Assembly (NCBI GenBank): GCA_036500145.1 | Contig: DASYCO010000019.1 | Coordinates: 61,551-125,550 of the forward strand | Reading direction: 5' to 3' | Length of the DNA: 64,000 nt | Source of the DNA: CAMAVH01 sp036500145 | GTDB taxonomy: Bacteria; Pseudomonadota; Alphaproteobacteria; SMXQ01 | In this document: in pieces, positions 40,517 to 50,065 of the stretch | Numbering within the stretch: position 1 is the first letter of the stretch | Layout: each line of letters starts with the position of its first letter | The notes under the pieces: model-generated | Database searches by the model: none | The model's input: the letters and a program-made list of their open reading frames with translations, nothing else | Told to the model about the DNA's origin: nothing | Translations under genes and position numbers: made by a program

Positions 40517-41980
40517 TTGCCGCGCGACGAAACTCCCGACGATACCGCTCCCCGGACCGACACGCCGGTTCGGGGCGCGACCCGAGGCCGCAAGGCCGAG
40601 AAGACTCGGACCGGCCGCAAGGCCGAGGCCTCCAAGGCCAAGAACGCTCCCGACCAGAACGTCAACCTGACGGGCAAGGTCGAGACGCGCGCGACGTCGG
40701 GCCGCACGGCCGTCGTCCATCCCGATTTTCGCAGCGGCCAGAAATCCGAAGCGCAGGCGATCCGCGATCCGGCGGCGCGGCTTGAAGAAGCGCGCGGCCT
40801 GGCGCTCGCCATCGACCTCGACGTCGTCCATGCGGAAGTCTGCCCGATCCGCGTGCCGCGTCCCGCGACGCTGCTCGGCGGCGGCGCCGTCGAGCGCATC
40901 AAGGAGCTCGTGGCGGCGGAAGAGGTGCAGGTCGTCGTCGTCGACGCGTCGCTGACGCCGGTGCAGCAGCGCAACCTGGAGCTGGCCTGGTCCTGCAAGG
41001 TCATCGACCGCACGGGCCTCATCCTCGAAATTTTCGGCGCCCGCGCCCGCACGCGGGAAGGCCGCCTGCAGGTCGAGCTCGCCTCGCTCAACTACCAGCG
41101 CAGCCGCCTGGTGAGGTCGTGGACCCACCTGGAGCGCCAGCGCGGCGGCTTCGGCTTCCTCGGCGGTCCCGGCGAAAGCCAGATCGAGGCCGACCGTCGC
41201 CTGATCGGCGACCGCATCATCAAGCTCAAGACCGAGCTGGACGATGTGCGGCGCACCCGCGCGCTGCACCGCAAGGGCCGCGAGCGCGTGCCCTATCCCA
41301 TCGTCGCCCTGGTCGGCTACACCAACGCCGGCAAGTCCACCCTGTTCAACCGGCTCACCAAGTCGGACGTGCTGGCCAAGGACCTGCTGTTCGCCACCCT
41401 CGATCCGACGATGCGGGCGACCAAGCTGCCCTCCGGCCGGCGCGTCATCATGTCCGACACGGTGGGCTTCATCTCCGACCTGCCGACGGACCTAGTCGCG
41501 GCCTTCCGCGCCACGTTGGAAGAGGTGCTGGCCGCCGACGTCATCCTGCATGTGCGCGACGTCTCCCATGACGACAGCGAGGCCCAGCGCCTCGACGTGC
41601 TGAACGTGCTGGCGCAGCTCGGCGTCGAGGCCGAGAGCGAGACCCGCGTCGTCGAGGTCCTGAACAAGCTCGACCGGCTGGAGGAGGGGGCCCACCAGCG
41701 CCTGCTCTCCGTCACCGCCCGCGATCCCAACCTGGTGGCCGTGTCGGCCATGACCGGGGAGGGCTGCGACGTCCTCCTGGCCCTCCTGGACGAGCGCCTG
41801 AGCGTCGGGCGGGAAGTCCGCGACTATGAACTCCCCTCGGGCGACGGGGCGGCCATCGCCTGGCTCTACGACCATGCGGACGTGCTGGGCCGGGAAGACG
41901 GGGACGACGGGGTGGTCCGCCTCAAGGTCGGCCTGGATGCCGAGACGGCGGCCCGCTTCGAGCGCCGCCAGGCCTCCTGA
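40517..41980 (+). CDS. hflX: Ribosome-associated GTPase HflX
   Basis: A 487-residue GTPase that splits stalled or stressed ribosomes. The N-terminus of about 75 residues is basic and low in complexity; then come the HflX nucleotide-binding domain (LLGGGAVERIKELV, DASLTPVQQRNLE), a Gly-rich linker (RGGFGFLGGPGESQIE) and the G domain with G1 GYTNAGKSTLFNRL, G3 DTVGFISDLP and G4 NKLD. It seems to use a TTG start at 40517; an exact start is uncertain because no strong ribosome site is present. Confidence 0.93.
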   Translation: MPRDETPDDTAPRTDTPVRGATRGRKAEKTRTGRKAEASKAKNAPDQNVNLTGKVETRATSGRTAVVHPDFRSGQKSEAQAIRDPAARLEEARGLALAIDLDVVHAEVCPIRVPRPATLLGGGAVERIKELVAAEEVQVVVVDASLTPVQQRNLELAWSCKVIDRTGLILEIFGARARTREGRLQVELASLNYQRSRLVRSWTHLERQRGGFGFLGGPGESQIEADRRLIGDRIIKLKTELDDVRRTRALHRKGRERVPYPIVALVGYTNAGKSTLFNRLTKSDVLAKDLLFATLDPTMRATKLPSGRRVIMSDTVGFISDLPTDLVAAFRATLEEVLAADVILHVRDVSHDDSEAQRLDVLNVLAQLGVEAESETRVVEVLNKLDRLEEGAHQRLLSVTARDPNLVAVSAMTGEGCDVLLALLDERLSVGREVRDYELPSGDGAAIAWLYDHADVLGREDGDDGVVRLKVGLDAETAARFERRQAS

Positions 41981-42054
41981 GGGATATCCCCGGTTTCCGG
42001 GAAACTCCTCATATTCCTGCAATAAAGCTGGGTTAGACCGGTCCCGCTGCCGGG

Positions 42055-42083
42055 TTGACTCTCAGGCGGCCAGGGCCTAGATA
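42055..42083 (+). promoter_or_regulatory. Housekeeping promoter of groESL
   Basis: TTGACT (42055-42060), a 17-bp spacer and TAGATA (42078-42083) match a sigma-70-type promoter. The CIRCE operator begins 2 bp after it, which places it over the transcription start. Confidence 0.75.
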
Positions 42084-42084
42084 T

Positions 42085-42111
42085 CTGGCACTCAAAGAGC
42101 GGGAGTGCTAA
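42085..42111. promoter_or_regulatory. CIRCE operator (HrcA-binding site)
   Basis: CTGGCACTC-N9-GAGTGCTAA matches the CIRCE consensus TTAGCACTC-N9-GAGTGCTAA with two changes in the left arm. HrcA repressor bound here keeps groESL low until heat shock or misfolded protein load. No hrcA gene is in the window. Confidence 0.95.
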
Positions 42112-42178
42112 CAGCCCTCAGGGCGGATCCCCCTCTGCGACGCAACATTTTCCCCAATCTCTCATGGAGAGCCAGACA

Positions 42179-42466
42179 ATGAAGTTCAGGCCCCTGCACG
42201 ACCGCGTTCTGGTGAAGCCCCTCGAGGCCGAAACCAAGACCGCCGGCGGCATCATCATTCCCGACACCGCCAAGGAAAAGCCCATGGAGGGCAAGGTCAT
42301 CGCCGTTGGCGCCGGTCTGCGCGGCGAAGACGGCAAGCTCGTTCCCATGGATGTCAAGAAGGGCGATCGCGTCCTTTACGGCAAATGGTCCGGTACCGAG
42401 GTGAAGGTCGACGGCGATGATCTCCTGATCATCAAAGAGTCCGACATCATGGGCATCGTCGAATAA
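42179..42466 (+). CDS. groES: Co-chaperonin GroES
   Basis: A 95-residue subunit of the heptameric lid of GroEL. MKFRPLHDRVLVKPLEAET, the mobile loop TKTAGGIIIPDTAKEKP and the end SDIMGIVE are diagnostic. The start at 42179 is chosen over an in-frame ATG 15 bp upstream because GGAGAG is well placed and MKFRPLHDR is the family start. It is 12 bp before groEL, with a CIRCE-controlled promoter upstream. Confidence 0.98.
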   Translation: MKFRPLHDRVLVKPLEAETKTAGGIIIPDTAKEKPMEGKVIAVGAGLRGEDGKLVPMDVKKGDRVLYGKWSGTEVKVDGDDLLIIKESDIMGIVE

Positions 42467-42478
42467 GGATCCGAAAAA

Positions 42479-44106
<1,628 letters not shown>

Positions 44107-44125
<19 letters not shown>

Positions 44126-44160
44126 AGAAGTCCAGAGGGCGGCATGGACTTCTAAGTCCA
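44107..44160 (+). repeat. Imperfect tandem copy of the groEL 3' end with two overlapping dyads
   Basis: GGGCGGTATGGACTTCTAA (44107-44125, the last codons of groEL) recurs as GGGCGGCATGGACTTCTAA at 44137-44155, 30 bp further on, with one mismatch. Around the real stop, TGGACTTC-TAAA-GAAGTCCA (44115-44134) forms a dyad, and the copy forms a second one, TGGACTT-CT-AAGTCCA (44145-44160). The structure looks like a short slippage duplication of the gene end. Confidence 0.85.
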
Positions 44161-44186
44161 GCCGTCTAACGCCTGACGAAATGGGA

Positions 44187-44216
44187 AGGGGCCGCAGCTG
44201 CGGCCCCTTTCTTTTT
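44187..44216 (+). terminator. Intrinsic terminator after groESL
   Basis: GGGGCCGCAG/CTGCGGCCCC (44188-44207), a fully self-complementary stem preceded by AA and followed by TTTCTTTTT, is a strong terminator for the groESL transcript. Confidence 0.92.
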
Positions 44217-44285
44217 GTCCATTGCCCGCCTTCATCGGGCGATCCATGCTGACGCATCATCGAATGGCGAGTTGGAGTGATCGGC

Positions 44286-45173
44286 ATGTCCGGCGAAAAA
44301 GTGGCGTTTCTCGGCCTCGGCGTCATGGGCTTTCCCATGGCCGGCCATCTCGCGAAGGCGGGCTATGCGGTGACGGTCTACAACCGCACTGCGGCCAAGT
44401 CGGCGGCCTGGGTTGCAAAACATGGCGGGGCCAGCGCGCCGACTCCGGCGGCGGCGGCCAAGGGCGCCGCCCTGGTCTTCGCCTGCGTCGGCAACGACGA
44501 CGACCTGCGCGCCGTCACGCTCGGCCCTGACGGGGCGTTCTCCGGCATGGCCCCAGGCCCGAATGGGGGCGCGATCTTCGTCGACCACACCACGGCCTCG
44601 GCCGACATCGCCCGCGAGCTGGAGAAAGAAGCGGCGGGCAGGGGCCTCGGCTTCCTCGACGCGCCCGTGTCGGGTGGCCAGGCCGGCGCCGAGAACGGCC
44701 AGCTCACGGTCATGGTCGGCGGCGCGCCGGAAACCTTCGCCAAGGCCGAGGCGGCCATGAAGGCCTACGGCAAGGCGGTGACGCTGATGGGCGCGGCCGG
44801 CAGCGGCCAGCTTGCCAAGATGGTCAACCAGATCTGCATCGCCGGGCTGGTGCAGGGCCTGTCCGAAGGCATCGCCTTTGCCCAGAAGGCCGGGCTCGAC
44901 GTGCCCAAGCTGCTCGACGTGATCTCCAAGGGCGCGGCGCAGTCCTGGCAGATGGAGAACCGCGGCCGCACCATGGCCGAGGGAAAGTTCGACTTCGGCT
45001 TCGCCGTCGACTGGATGCGCAAGGATCTCGGCATCTGCCTGGAAGAGGCGCGGCGCAACGGCGCGCGCCTGCCGGTGGCGGCCCTGGTCGACCAGTTCTA
45101 CGCCCAGGTCCAGGCCCGCGGCGGCAGCCGCTGGGACACCTCCAGCCTGGTCCATCTGCTGACGAGGGAATGA
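44286..45173 (+). CDS. NAD(P)-dependent beta-hydroxyacid dehydrogenase (3-hydroxyisobutyrate dehydrogenase family)
   Basis: A 295-residue oxidoreductase. The N-terminal Rossmann fold has VAFLGLGVMGFPMAGHL and YNRT; the substrate loop is FLDAPVSGGQAGAENGQL; the catalytic Lys is in GQLAKMVNQI. This family includes 3-hydroxyisobutyrate, tartronate-semialdehyde and glyoxylate reductases, and the exact substrate cannot be told here. The start at 44286 follows GGAG by 8 nt. It is separated from groEL by a terminator, so has its own promoter. Confidence 0.9.
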   Translation: MSGEKVAFLGLGVMGFPMAGHLAKAGYAVTVYNRTAAKSAAWVAKHGGASAPTPAAAAKGAALVFACVGNDDDLRAVTLGPDGAFSGMAPGPNGGAIFVDHTTASADIARELEKEAAGRGLGFLDAPVSGGQAGAENGQLTVMVGGAPETFAKAEAAMKAYGKAVTLMGAAGSGQLAKMVNQICIAGLVQGLSEGIAFAQKAGLDVPKLLDVISKGAAQSWQMENRGRTMAEGKFDFGFAVDWMRKDLGICLEEARRNGARLPVAALVDQFYAQVQARGGSRWDTSSLVHLLTRE

Positions 45174-45254
45174 AACTTAGGGCGTCCTTGGCGCGTTAGT
45201 TCCCCAGAGAGCCATTCGGCCTGTCATCAGCCCACAGCGACCAGAGGGAACTTC

Positions 45255-45566
45255 ATGTCCAGCATCCAGCTTCATGCGCCGCGCGAACGCCTCGCCAAGA
45301 CCACGGTTTCCAAGCATCAGGCGACCGTGTCGCTGATGGAGGAACTGGAGGCGTCGGACTGGTATCGCCAGCGGGCCGACGACTGCGACGATCCCGCGCT
45401 CAAGGAAATCCTCCTTCACAACATGAAGGAGGAAATCGAGCATGCCGCCATGCTGATCGAATGGCTGCGCCGCAACGACGAGCATTTCGGCAAGGAGCTG
45501 AAGGAATATCTCTTCACCACCCAGGACATCGTCAAGGTGGAGGAAGAGAACGAGAAGAAGAAATAG
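45255..45566 (+). CDS. EncFtn-type ferritin-like protein without an adjacent encapsulin
   Basis: A 103-residue two-helix protein that closely follows the encapsulated ferritin (EncFtn) family known from Rhodospirillum rubrum. SLMEELEASDWYRQR and HNMKEEIEHAAMLIEWLRRND carry all the metal residues: Glu30, Glu60 and His63 line up with the iron-centre ligands Glu32, Glu62 and His65, and Glu29, Glu32 and Trp36 with Glu31, Glu34 and Trp38. Such proteins assemble as a ring of dimers and oxidise Fe(II). The C-terminus (VKVEEENEKKK) shows no encapsulin cargo peptide, and no shell gene is adjacent: mazG faces it. A strong ribosome site (GAGGGAA) precedes the ATG. Confidence 0.88.
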   Translation: MSSIQLHAPRERLAKTTVSKHQATVSLMEELEASDWYRQRADDCDDPALKEILLHNMKEEIEHAAMLIEWLRRNDEHFGKELKEYLFTTQDIVKVEEENEKKK

Positions 45567-45569
45567 CGC

Positions 45570-46418
45570 CTAGCGCCGTTCTTCTTCCTTTACCTGGTCC
45601 CACAGCGCGTCCATTTCATCGAGCGTCGATTCGCCGGGCGTGCGGCCGCGTTCGCGGAGCAGGGCCTCGACGCGCTGGAAGCGCCGGGTGAACTTGTCAT
45701 TGGCGCCGCGCAGGGCGGCCTCGGGGTCGACCTCGAGCTTGCGGCCGAGGTTGGCGCAGGCGAGCAGCAGGTCGCCCAGCTCGTCGCTGATGCGCTCCTT
45801 CGGCATCCCGCCGGAAATCTCCACGCGCAGCTCGCGGATTTCCTCCTCGATCTTGTCGAGCACCTGGGCGGCGTCGGGCCAGTCGAAGCGATGGCGCGCG
45901 GCGCGCTTGGTCAGCTTCTCGGCGCGGGTCAGCGCGGGCAGGGCGCGCGCCACTCCGGAGAGCACGCTCGGAAGCTTGTCGACGGCGGCGCGCTTGTCCT
46001 GGCGCTCGCCGTCCTTCACGGCCTCCCAGGCCGAAACCTGCTCGTCGGCGGTCGCTGGGCGGCCGACCGCCGGCTGGAAGACATGGGGATGGCGGCGCTC
46101 CATCTTCTCGGCGGCGCCTTGGGCGATGTCGGCGAAGTCGAACTGGCCGGCCTCGCGCGCCATCTGGGCGTAGAACACGACCTGGAACAGCAGGTCGCCG
46201 ATTTCCTCGCGGATCGCCGCCACGTCGCCGCCGGATATGGCGTCGGCCACCTCATAGGCTTCCTCGATGGTGAAGGGCGCGATGGTGGCGAAGGTCTGCT
46301 CGCGGTCCCACGGGCAGCCGCCGTCCGGCGAACGCAGCTTGGCCATGACGCCCAGGAGCTTCTCCAGGGCCTCGGCGGAGGTCGGCTTGCGGCGCTGGCC
46401 GTCGTCCGGAGCGGCCAT
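45570..46418 (-). CDS. mazG: Nucleoside triphosphate pyrophosphohydrolase MazG
   Basis: A 282-residue all-helical enzyme that hydrolyses (d)NTPs to monophosphates and pyrophosphate, clearing abnormal nucleotides. It shows both MazG halves: LRSPDGGCPWDREQTFATIA with EEAYEVADAI and EEIGDLLFQVVFYAQMA in the first; FDWPDAAQVLDKIEEEI and DELGDLLLACANLGRKL in the second. It is convergent with the ferritin-like gene (3-bp gap) and is commonly found after hflX in this group. Confidence 0.95.
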   Translation of the reverse strand: MAAPDDGQRRKPTSAEALEKLLGVMAKLRSPDGGCPWDREQTFATIAPFTIEEAYEVADAISGGDVAAIREEIGDLLFQVVFYAQMAREAGQFDFADIAQGAAEKMERRHPHVFQPAVGRPATADEQVSAWEAVKDGERQDKRAAVDKLPSVLSGVARALPALTRAEKLTKRAARHRFDWPDAAQVLDKIEEEIRELRVEISGGMPKERISDELGDLLLACANLGRKLEVDPEAALRGANDKFTRRFQRVEALLRERGRTPGESTLDEMDALWDQVKEEERR

Positions 46419-46421
46419 GGC

Positions 46422-46745
46422 TCAGCGGCCAGCCGGATAGGGCTTGTTGGTGGCCTTGGACACGCAATAGGCCTGGTCGCCGGAGCCCACCAGGCGGTCG
46501 CCGTAGTTGCACAGCACGGCCTTGCCGCCGAGGCCGCTCAGGCTGGGCAGCCAGCTGCTGCTGCCGGACGAGCTTTCGCCTTTGGGGACGTCGGGCTTGT
46601 AGGCGGCCGCCGGGTCGTAGCAGAGGCCTTTTTCTTCGTCGAAGTTGTGGCCGTCCTTGCAGTAGCCCTCGGCCTGCGCGGGCGCGGCGGCAATGGACAG
46701 GACAGCGGCGGCGGCCAGGGCGAAGAGCGCGATGGGACGGATCAT
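46422..46745 (-). CDS. Small secreted cysteine-containing protein, unknown function
   Basis: A 107-residue protein with a signal peptide (MIRPIALFALAAAAVLSIAA, cut near AQA-EG). The mature part has four Cys (GYCKDG, GLCYDP, VLCNYG, AYCVSK) that could form two disulphides in the periplasm, plus a Ser-rich linker. I do not recognise the family. It ends 3 bp upstream of the mazG start and is probably co-transcribed with it. The start at 46745 is chosen because the signal peptide begins there. Confidence 0.75.
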   Translation of the reverse strand: MIRPIALFALAAAAVLSIAAAPAQAEGYCKDGHNFDEEKGLCYDPAAAYKPDVPKGESSSGSSSWLPSLSGLGGKAVLCNYGDRLVGSGDQAYCVSKATNKPYPAGR

Positions 46746-47060
46746 GGACGGACGGCCTCGGGACTGGAGAAAAGGGCTCGGCGGACAGGCACGTGGATGG
46801 GTTCTAAACCGTGGCGCGGGGCCGAACAATCGACCGCCGGGCCGCTTCTTCGGATATCTCCAAATATCGCATAATGTATATTATGGAAAATATAGAGTGA
46901 TTTAGGAGGTTTGGGTTTTAAGAAATTGAAAAAGGCTCAAAATCATAAATTTCTCCTAAATCACTTTAAGCCATTTTGGCTTCCCTTTTCGCCTATCTGT
47001 TTGTGTGCTCCGAGCTGAACTTGAGCGTCCCGGCTGACTTGGCCCTGCCGTAGGTCGCCG
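46746..47060. other. AT-rich intergenic region with nested inverted repeats
   Basis: No gene is supported here. The middle is very AT-rich. It has a palindrome CATAAT-GTAT-ATTATG (46870-46885) and a perfect 13-bp inverted repeat AGTGATTTAGGAG (46896-46908) / CTCCTAAATCACT (46953-46965) around a 44-nt AT-rich loop. This could be a leftover of a small mobile element, a noncoding RNA or an operator pair for the secreted protein gene. Confidence 0.6.
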
Positions 47061-47891
47061 TCAGCGGACGAGCTTCAGGCTGTCCGGCGCGACCTCGATG
47101 GTCATGCCGTCATAGGCCGGCACGACGCCTTCCGGCAGTTCGCGCAGCAGCGCGCCATAGTCCATGTCCGTGCCCATGTGGGTCAGAATGGCGCAGTCCG
47201 GCTGCACCCGCTCGATCCACTTCAGGACCTTCGGCAGATGGACATGGGTCGGATGCGGCTTGCGGCCGAAGCAGTCGACGATCCACAGGCCGACCCCGGC
47301 CAGGGTTTCGAAGCCGGCTTCGGGCATGTCGACCACGTCGGTCGAATAGGCCACGTCGCCGAAGCGCAGGCCCAGGGTCGGCATGAAGCCATGGTCCTGC
47401 TCGAACGGCTGGACCTTGATCGGTCCGCCGGGCCCGGCGACCTCGAATGGCCTGCCGGCCGACACCTCATGGGCGTCCAGGCAGGGCTTGAAGAAGATCG
47501 TCTTGCCGTCCACCACCGGCGGCGGCTCGAAGACGTAGCCGAAGCGCTTCAGGGCGACGTCCAGGGTCTTGGCCATGCCGTAGGCCGGGATCGCGGCGTG
47601 CTGGCGGCGGTTGAACTGCCGCAGGTCGTCCAGGCCGTGCATATGGTCGGCGTGATGATGCGTGTAGATCACCGCGTCGAGCCGGTCGACGCCGGCGTCC
47701 AGCACCTGGTCCCGCAGGTCCGGCGACGTGTCGACCATCAGGCGCGTCGGGTTCGCGGCCGGCCCGTCTTCGACCAGCAGCGACACGCGCCGCCGCCGGT
47801 TCTTCGGCTCGCGCGGATCGCAGAGGCCCCAGTCGCCGCCGATCAAGGGCACGCCGCCGGCGCCGCCGCTGCCGAGAATCGTTACACGCAT
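47061..47891 (-). CDS. MBL-fold metal-dependent hydrolase, PhnP-like phosphodiesterase
   Basis: A 276-residue metallo-beta-lactamase-fold protein. The N-terminus MRVTILGSGGAGGVPLIGGD and the metal motif YTHHHADHMHGLDDLRQF, with DVVDMPEAG and HMGTDMDY later, match the PhnP/PqqB-like group, which hydrolyses cyclic phosphodiesters. With no phn genes around, a housekeeping role is more likely than phosphonate use. It overlaps tatD by 10 bases, so the two are translated together. Confidence 0.85.
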   Translation of the reverse strand: MRVTILGSGGAGGVPLIGGDWGLCDPREPKNRRRRVSLLVEDGPAANPTRLMVDTSPDLRDQVLDAGVDRLDAVIYTHHHADHMHGLDDLRQFNRRQHAAIPAYGMAKTLDVALKRFGYVFEPPPVVDGKTIFFKPCLDAHEVSAGRPFEVAGPGGPIKVQPFEQDHGFMPTLGLRFGDVAYSTDVVDMPEAGFETLAGVGLWIVDCFGRKPHPTHVHLPKVLKWIERVQPDCAILTHMGTDMDYGALLRELPEGVVPAYDGMTIEVAPDSLKLVR

Positions 47892-48694
47892 GCGCCGGTC
47901 ACGCTTGCGGCGTCGGGCTTGGCCGCCTTGCCGAACAGGCGGAAGAAGTTCTCCGTGGTGGCGTCGGCCAAGGCCTCGGGCGTCATGCCGCGCAGTTCGG
48001 CCAGCACGGCGGCCGTATGGGCGACGAAGGCTGGCTCGTTGCGCTTGCCGCGGTTCGGCACCGGCGCCAGGTACGGCGCGTCGGTCTCGACCAGCAGGCG
48101 GTCGAGCGGCACGATCTTGGCCACGTCGCGCACGGCGACGGCGTTCTTGAAGGTCAGGATGCCCGAGAAGGACACGTAGAACCCCTGCTCCAGCGCCGCC
48201 TCGGCGACCGCCCGGCCCGAACTGAAGCAATGCAGCAGGCCCGGAAAGGCGCCCTTCCCCTGCTCCTCGCCGAGGATGGCGATCATGTCCTCGTCGGCGT
48301 CGCGCGTATGCACGATAAGCGGCAGGCCGGTTTCGCGCGACGCCGCGATATGGGCGCGGAAGCTGTCGGCCTGCGCCTGGCGCGGCGCATGTTCATAGTA
48401 GTAGTCGAGGCCGGTCTCGCCGATGCCGACGACGCGCGGATGCTTGGCCAGCTCGACCAGCTTGGCCGTGTCGGCGTCTGGTCCCTCGGATTCGGCTTCG
48501 TGCGGATGGATGCCGACGGTGCAGAACACGTCGGCGTGGCGTTCGGCCACGGCGCGGACTGCCGGAAAGGTGCTGAGCTTGGTCGAGATGGTCAGCATGG
48601 TGCCGACGCCGCCCAGCCGGGCGCGGCGGATGACGTCCTCGCGGTCCGTTCCGTAGTCGGCGAAATCGAGATGGCAGTGGCTGTCGACAAGCAT
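47882..48694 (-). CDS. tatD: TatD-family deoxyribonuclease
   Basis: A 270-residue TIM-barrel metal-dependent DNase. Motifs: MLVDSHCHLDFADYG, TVGIHPHEAE, GIGETGLDYYY, PLIVHTRDADED, LLHCFSSG and LLVETDAPYLAP. It is the enzyme family of TatD/YcfH, involved in DNA repair and degradation. It commonly follows metG and holB in proteobacteria; here metG lies 4.7 kb upstream on the same strand, with an island between. Confidence 0.95.
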   Translation of the reverse strand: MLVDSHCHLDFADYGTDREDVIRRARLGGVGTMLTISTKLSTFPAVRAVAERHADVFCTVGIHPHEAESEGPDADTAKLVELAKHPRVVGIGETGLDYYYEHAPRQAQADSFRAHIAASRETGLPLIVHTRDADEDMIAILGEEQGKGAFPGLLHCFSSGRAVAEAALEQGFYVSFSGILTFKNAVAVRDVAKIVPLDRLLVETDAPYLAPVPNRGKRNEPAFVAHTAAVLAELRGMTPEALADATTENFFRLFGKAAKPDAASVTGACV

Positions 48695-48810
48695 GATGTG
48701 AGGGATATACGCGTGGAGCGGGCCGACCACAACCATCGGCGAAATGGACCAGGCGGCCAGGATGATCCTGGATGGGCAGGCCCATAAAGGGTCATGGTTG
48801 TTTCTCACTG

Positions 48811-48833
48811 GAATGTTACAATATAACCGTATC
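48811..48833. promoter_or_regulatory. Zur box upstream of the COG0523 gene
   Basis: The core GTTACAATATAAC (48815-48827) matches the Zur consensus GTTATAnTATAAC at all but one informative position, with AATG/cgtATC flanks. It ends 18 bp before the start codon, so Zur with zinc bound would block transcription or early elongation. Confidence 0.85.
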
Positions 48834-48850
48834 AGCGCACATTTTTTAGG

Positions 48851-50065
48851 ATGCCTGCCGTGGCCGCACAGACCCCCGATTCGCTGGATCCCCTCCTCAC
48901 CGCCGATCTCGTTCCCGTCACCGTGCTGACCGGGTTCCTCGGCGCCGGCAAGACGAGCCTCCTCGCCCGCCTGCTGCGCGATCCGGCGCTGAAGGACACG
49001 GCGGTCATCATCAACGAGTTCGGCGAGGTCGGCCTCGACCACCTTCTCGTCGAGAAGAGCGGCGAGAACTTCGTCGAGCTCTCGAGCGGCTGCCTCTGCT
49101 GCACCATCCGCAGCGACCTGATCGACACTCTGCGTCAGCTCTTCCTCAAGCGGGTGAAGGGCGAAGTGCCTTGGTTCAAGCGCGTCGTCATCGAGACGAC
49201 GGGCCTGGCCGACCCCGCCCCCATCCTGCACACCCTGCTCAACGACCCGCTGATCGCGGCGAACTTCGCGCTGGACGGCGTGGTGACGGTGGTGGACGCG
49301 GTCAACGGCCTGGCGAGCCTCGACGCCCATCCGGAAGCGCTCAAGCAGGCGGCGGTCGCGGACCGGCTCGTCATCAGCAAGACCGACCTGCCGGAGGCCC
49401 GCACGGCGGAGCTGCGCAAGCGCCTATGGGCGCTGAATCCCGCCGCGCGCTACCTGACGCCCGACGAAGCCATGGCCGATCCCGACGCGCTGCTTTCGTC
49501 CGGCTTCTACAACCTGTCCGACAAGTCGGCGGACGTGAACGCCTGGCTGCGCGCTGAAGCCTATGAAGACGACGGTCACGGACGTGGCGACGAGCATGGG
49601 CATGAGCACGACCACGCACATGATCACGGCCATGATCATCATGGCCATGGTCACGAAGGCCACGACCATGACGAGCAGGACGTGAACCGGCACGACGACC
49701 ATATCCAGGCCTATTGCATCGTGCGCGACAAGCCGATCAGCGGCATCGCCTTCACGCTGTTCATCGAGCTTCTGGTGGCCAACCGCGGCGACGACCTGCT
49801 GCGCGTGAAGGGTATCCTCAACATCGCCGAGCAGTCGGACCGTCCGGCGGTGATCCACGGCGTGCAGCACATCTTCCATCCGGTGACCTGGCTCGACGCA
49901 TGGCCGAGCGAGGACCGCCGCAGCAAGATCGTCTTCATCACGCGCGACATTCCGCGCGAGCACATCGATTCGCTGCTCAACGCCCTCGAAGGCCAGGCCG
50001 ACATGACCGACGCCGAGATCCGGGCGATGACCGAATCCCATCCGGTGCTGAACCCGGCGTCATAG
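48851..50065 (+). CDS. COG0523 (CobW/ZNG1-type) GTP-dependent zinc metallochaperone
   Basis: A 404-residue G3E-family GTPase. Walker A is LTGFLGAGKTSLL, the metal-binding Cys motif is SSGCLCCTIRSDL (CxCC), the switch is IETTGLADPAPI, and guanine recognition is SKTDLPEAR. A long His-rich stretch (about residues 237-282, with repeated HDH/HGH) precedes the C-terminal CobW_C domain (SGIAFTLFIE, VIHGVQHIFHP). Together with the Zur box this points to delivery of zinc to essential enzymes during zinc shortage, as for ZigA/YeiR/ZNG1; a role in cobalamin synthesis is unlikely. Confidence 0.92.
   Translation: MPAVAAQTPDSLDPLLTADLVPVTVLTGFLGAGKTSLLARLLRDPALKDTAVIINEFGEVGLDHLLVEKSGENFVELSSGCLCCTIRSDLIDTLRQLFLKRVKGEVPWFKRVVIETTGLADPAPILHTLLNDPLIAANFALDGVVTVVDAVNGLASLDAHPEALKQAAVADRLVISKTDLPEARTAELRKRLWALNPAARYLTPDEAMADPDALLSSGFYNLSDKSADVNAWLRAEAYEDDGHGRGDEHGHEHDHAHDHGHDHHGHGHEGHDHDEQDVNRHDDHIQAYCIVRDKPISGIAFTLFIELLVANRGDDLLRVKGILNIAEQSDRPAVIHGVQHIFHPVTWLDAWPSEDRRSKIVFITRDIPREHIDSLLNALEGQADMTDAEIRAMTESHPVLNPAS

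Noticed and set aside
47882..49330. An N-terminal extension of TatD through to 49330
   Set aside because: The open frame extends upstream of the family start MLVDSHCHLD over the Zur box and into the COG0523 gene; the extension has no homology or ribosome site.
49560..49700. His-rich repeats in the COG0523 gene as a possible DNA repeat or CRISPR-like array
   Set aside because: The repeats are coding (HDH/HGH) with irregular length and no spacers; they form a protein metal-binding stretch.
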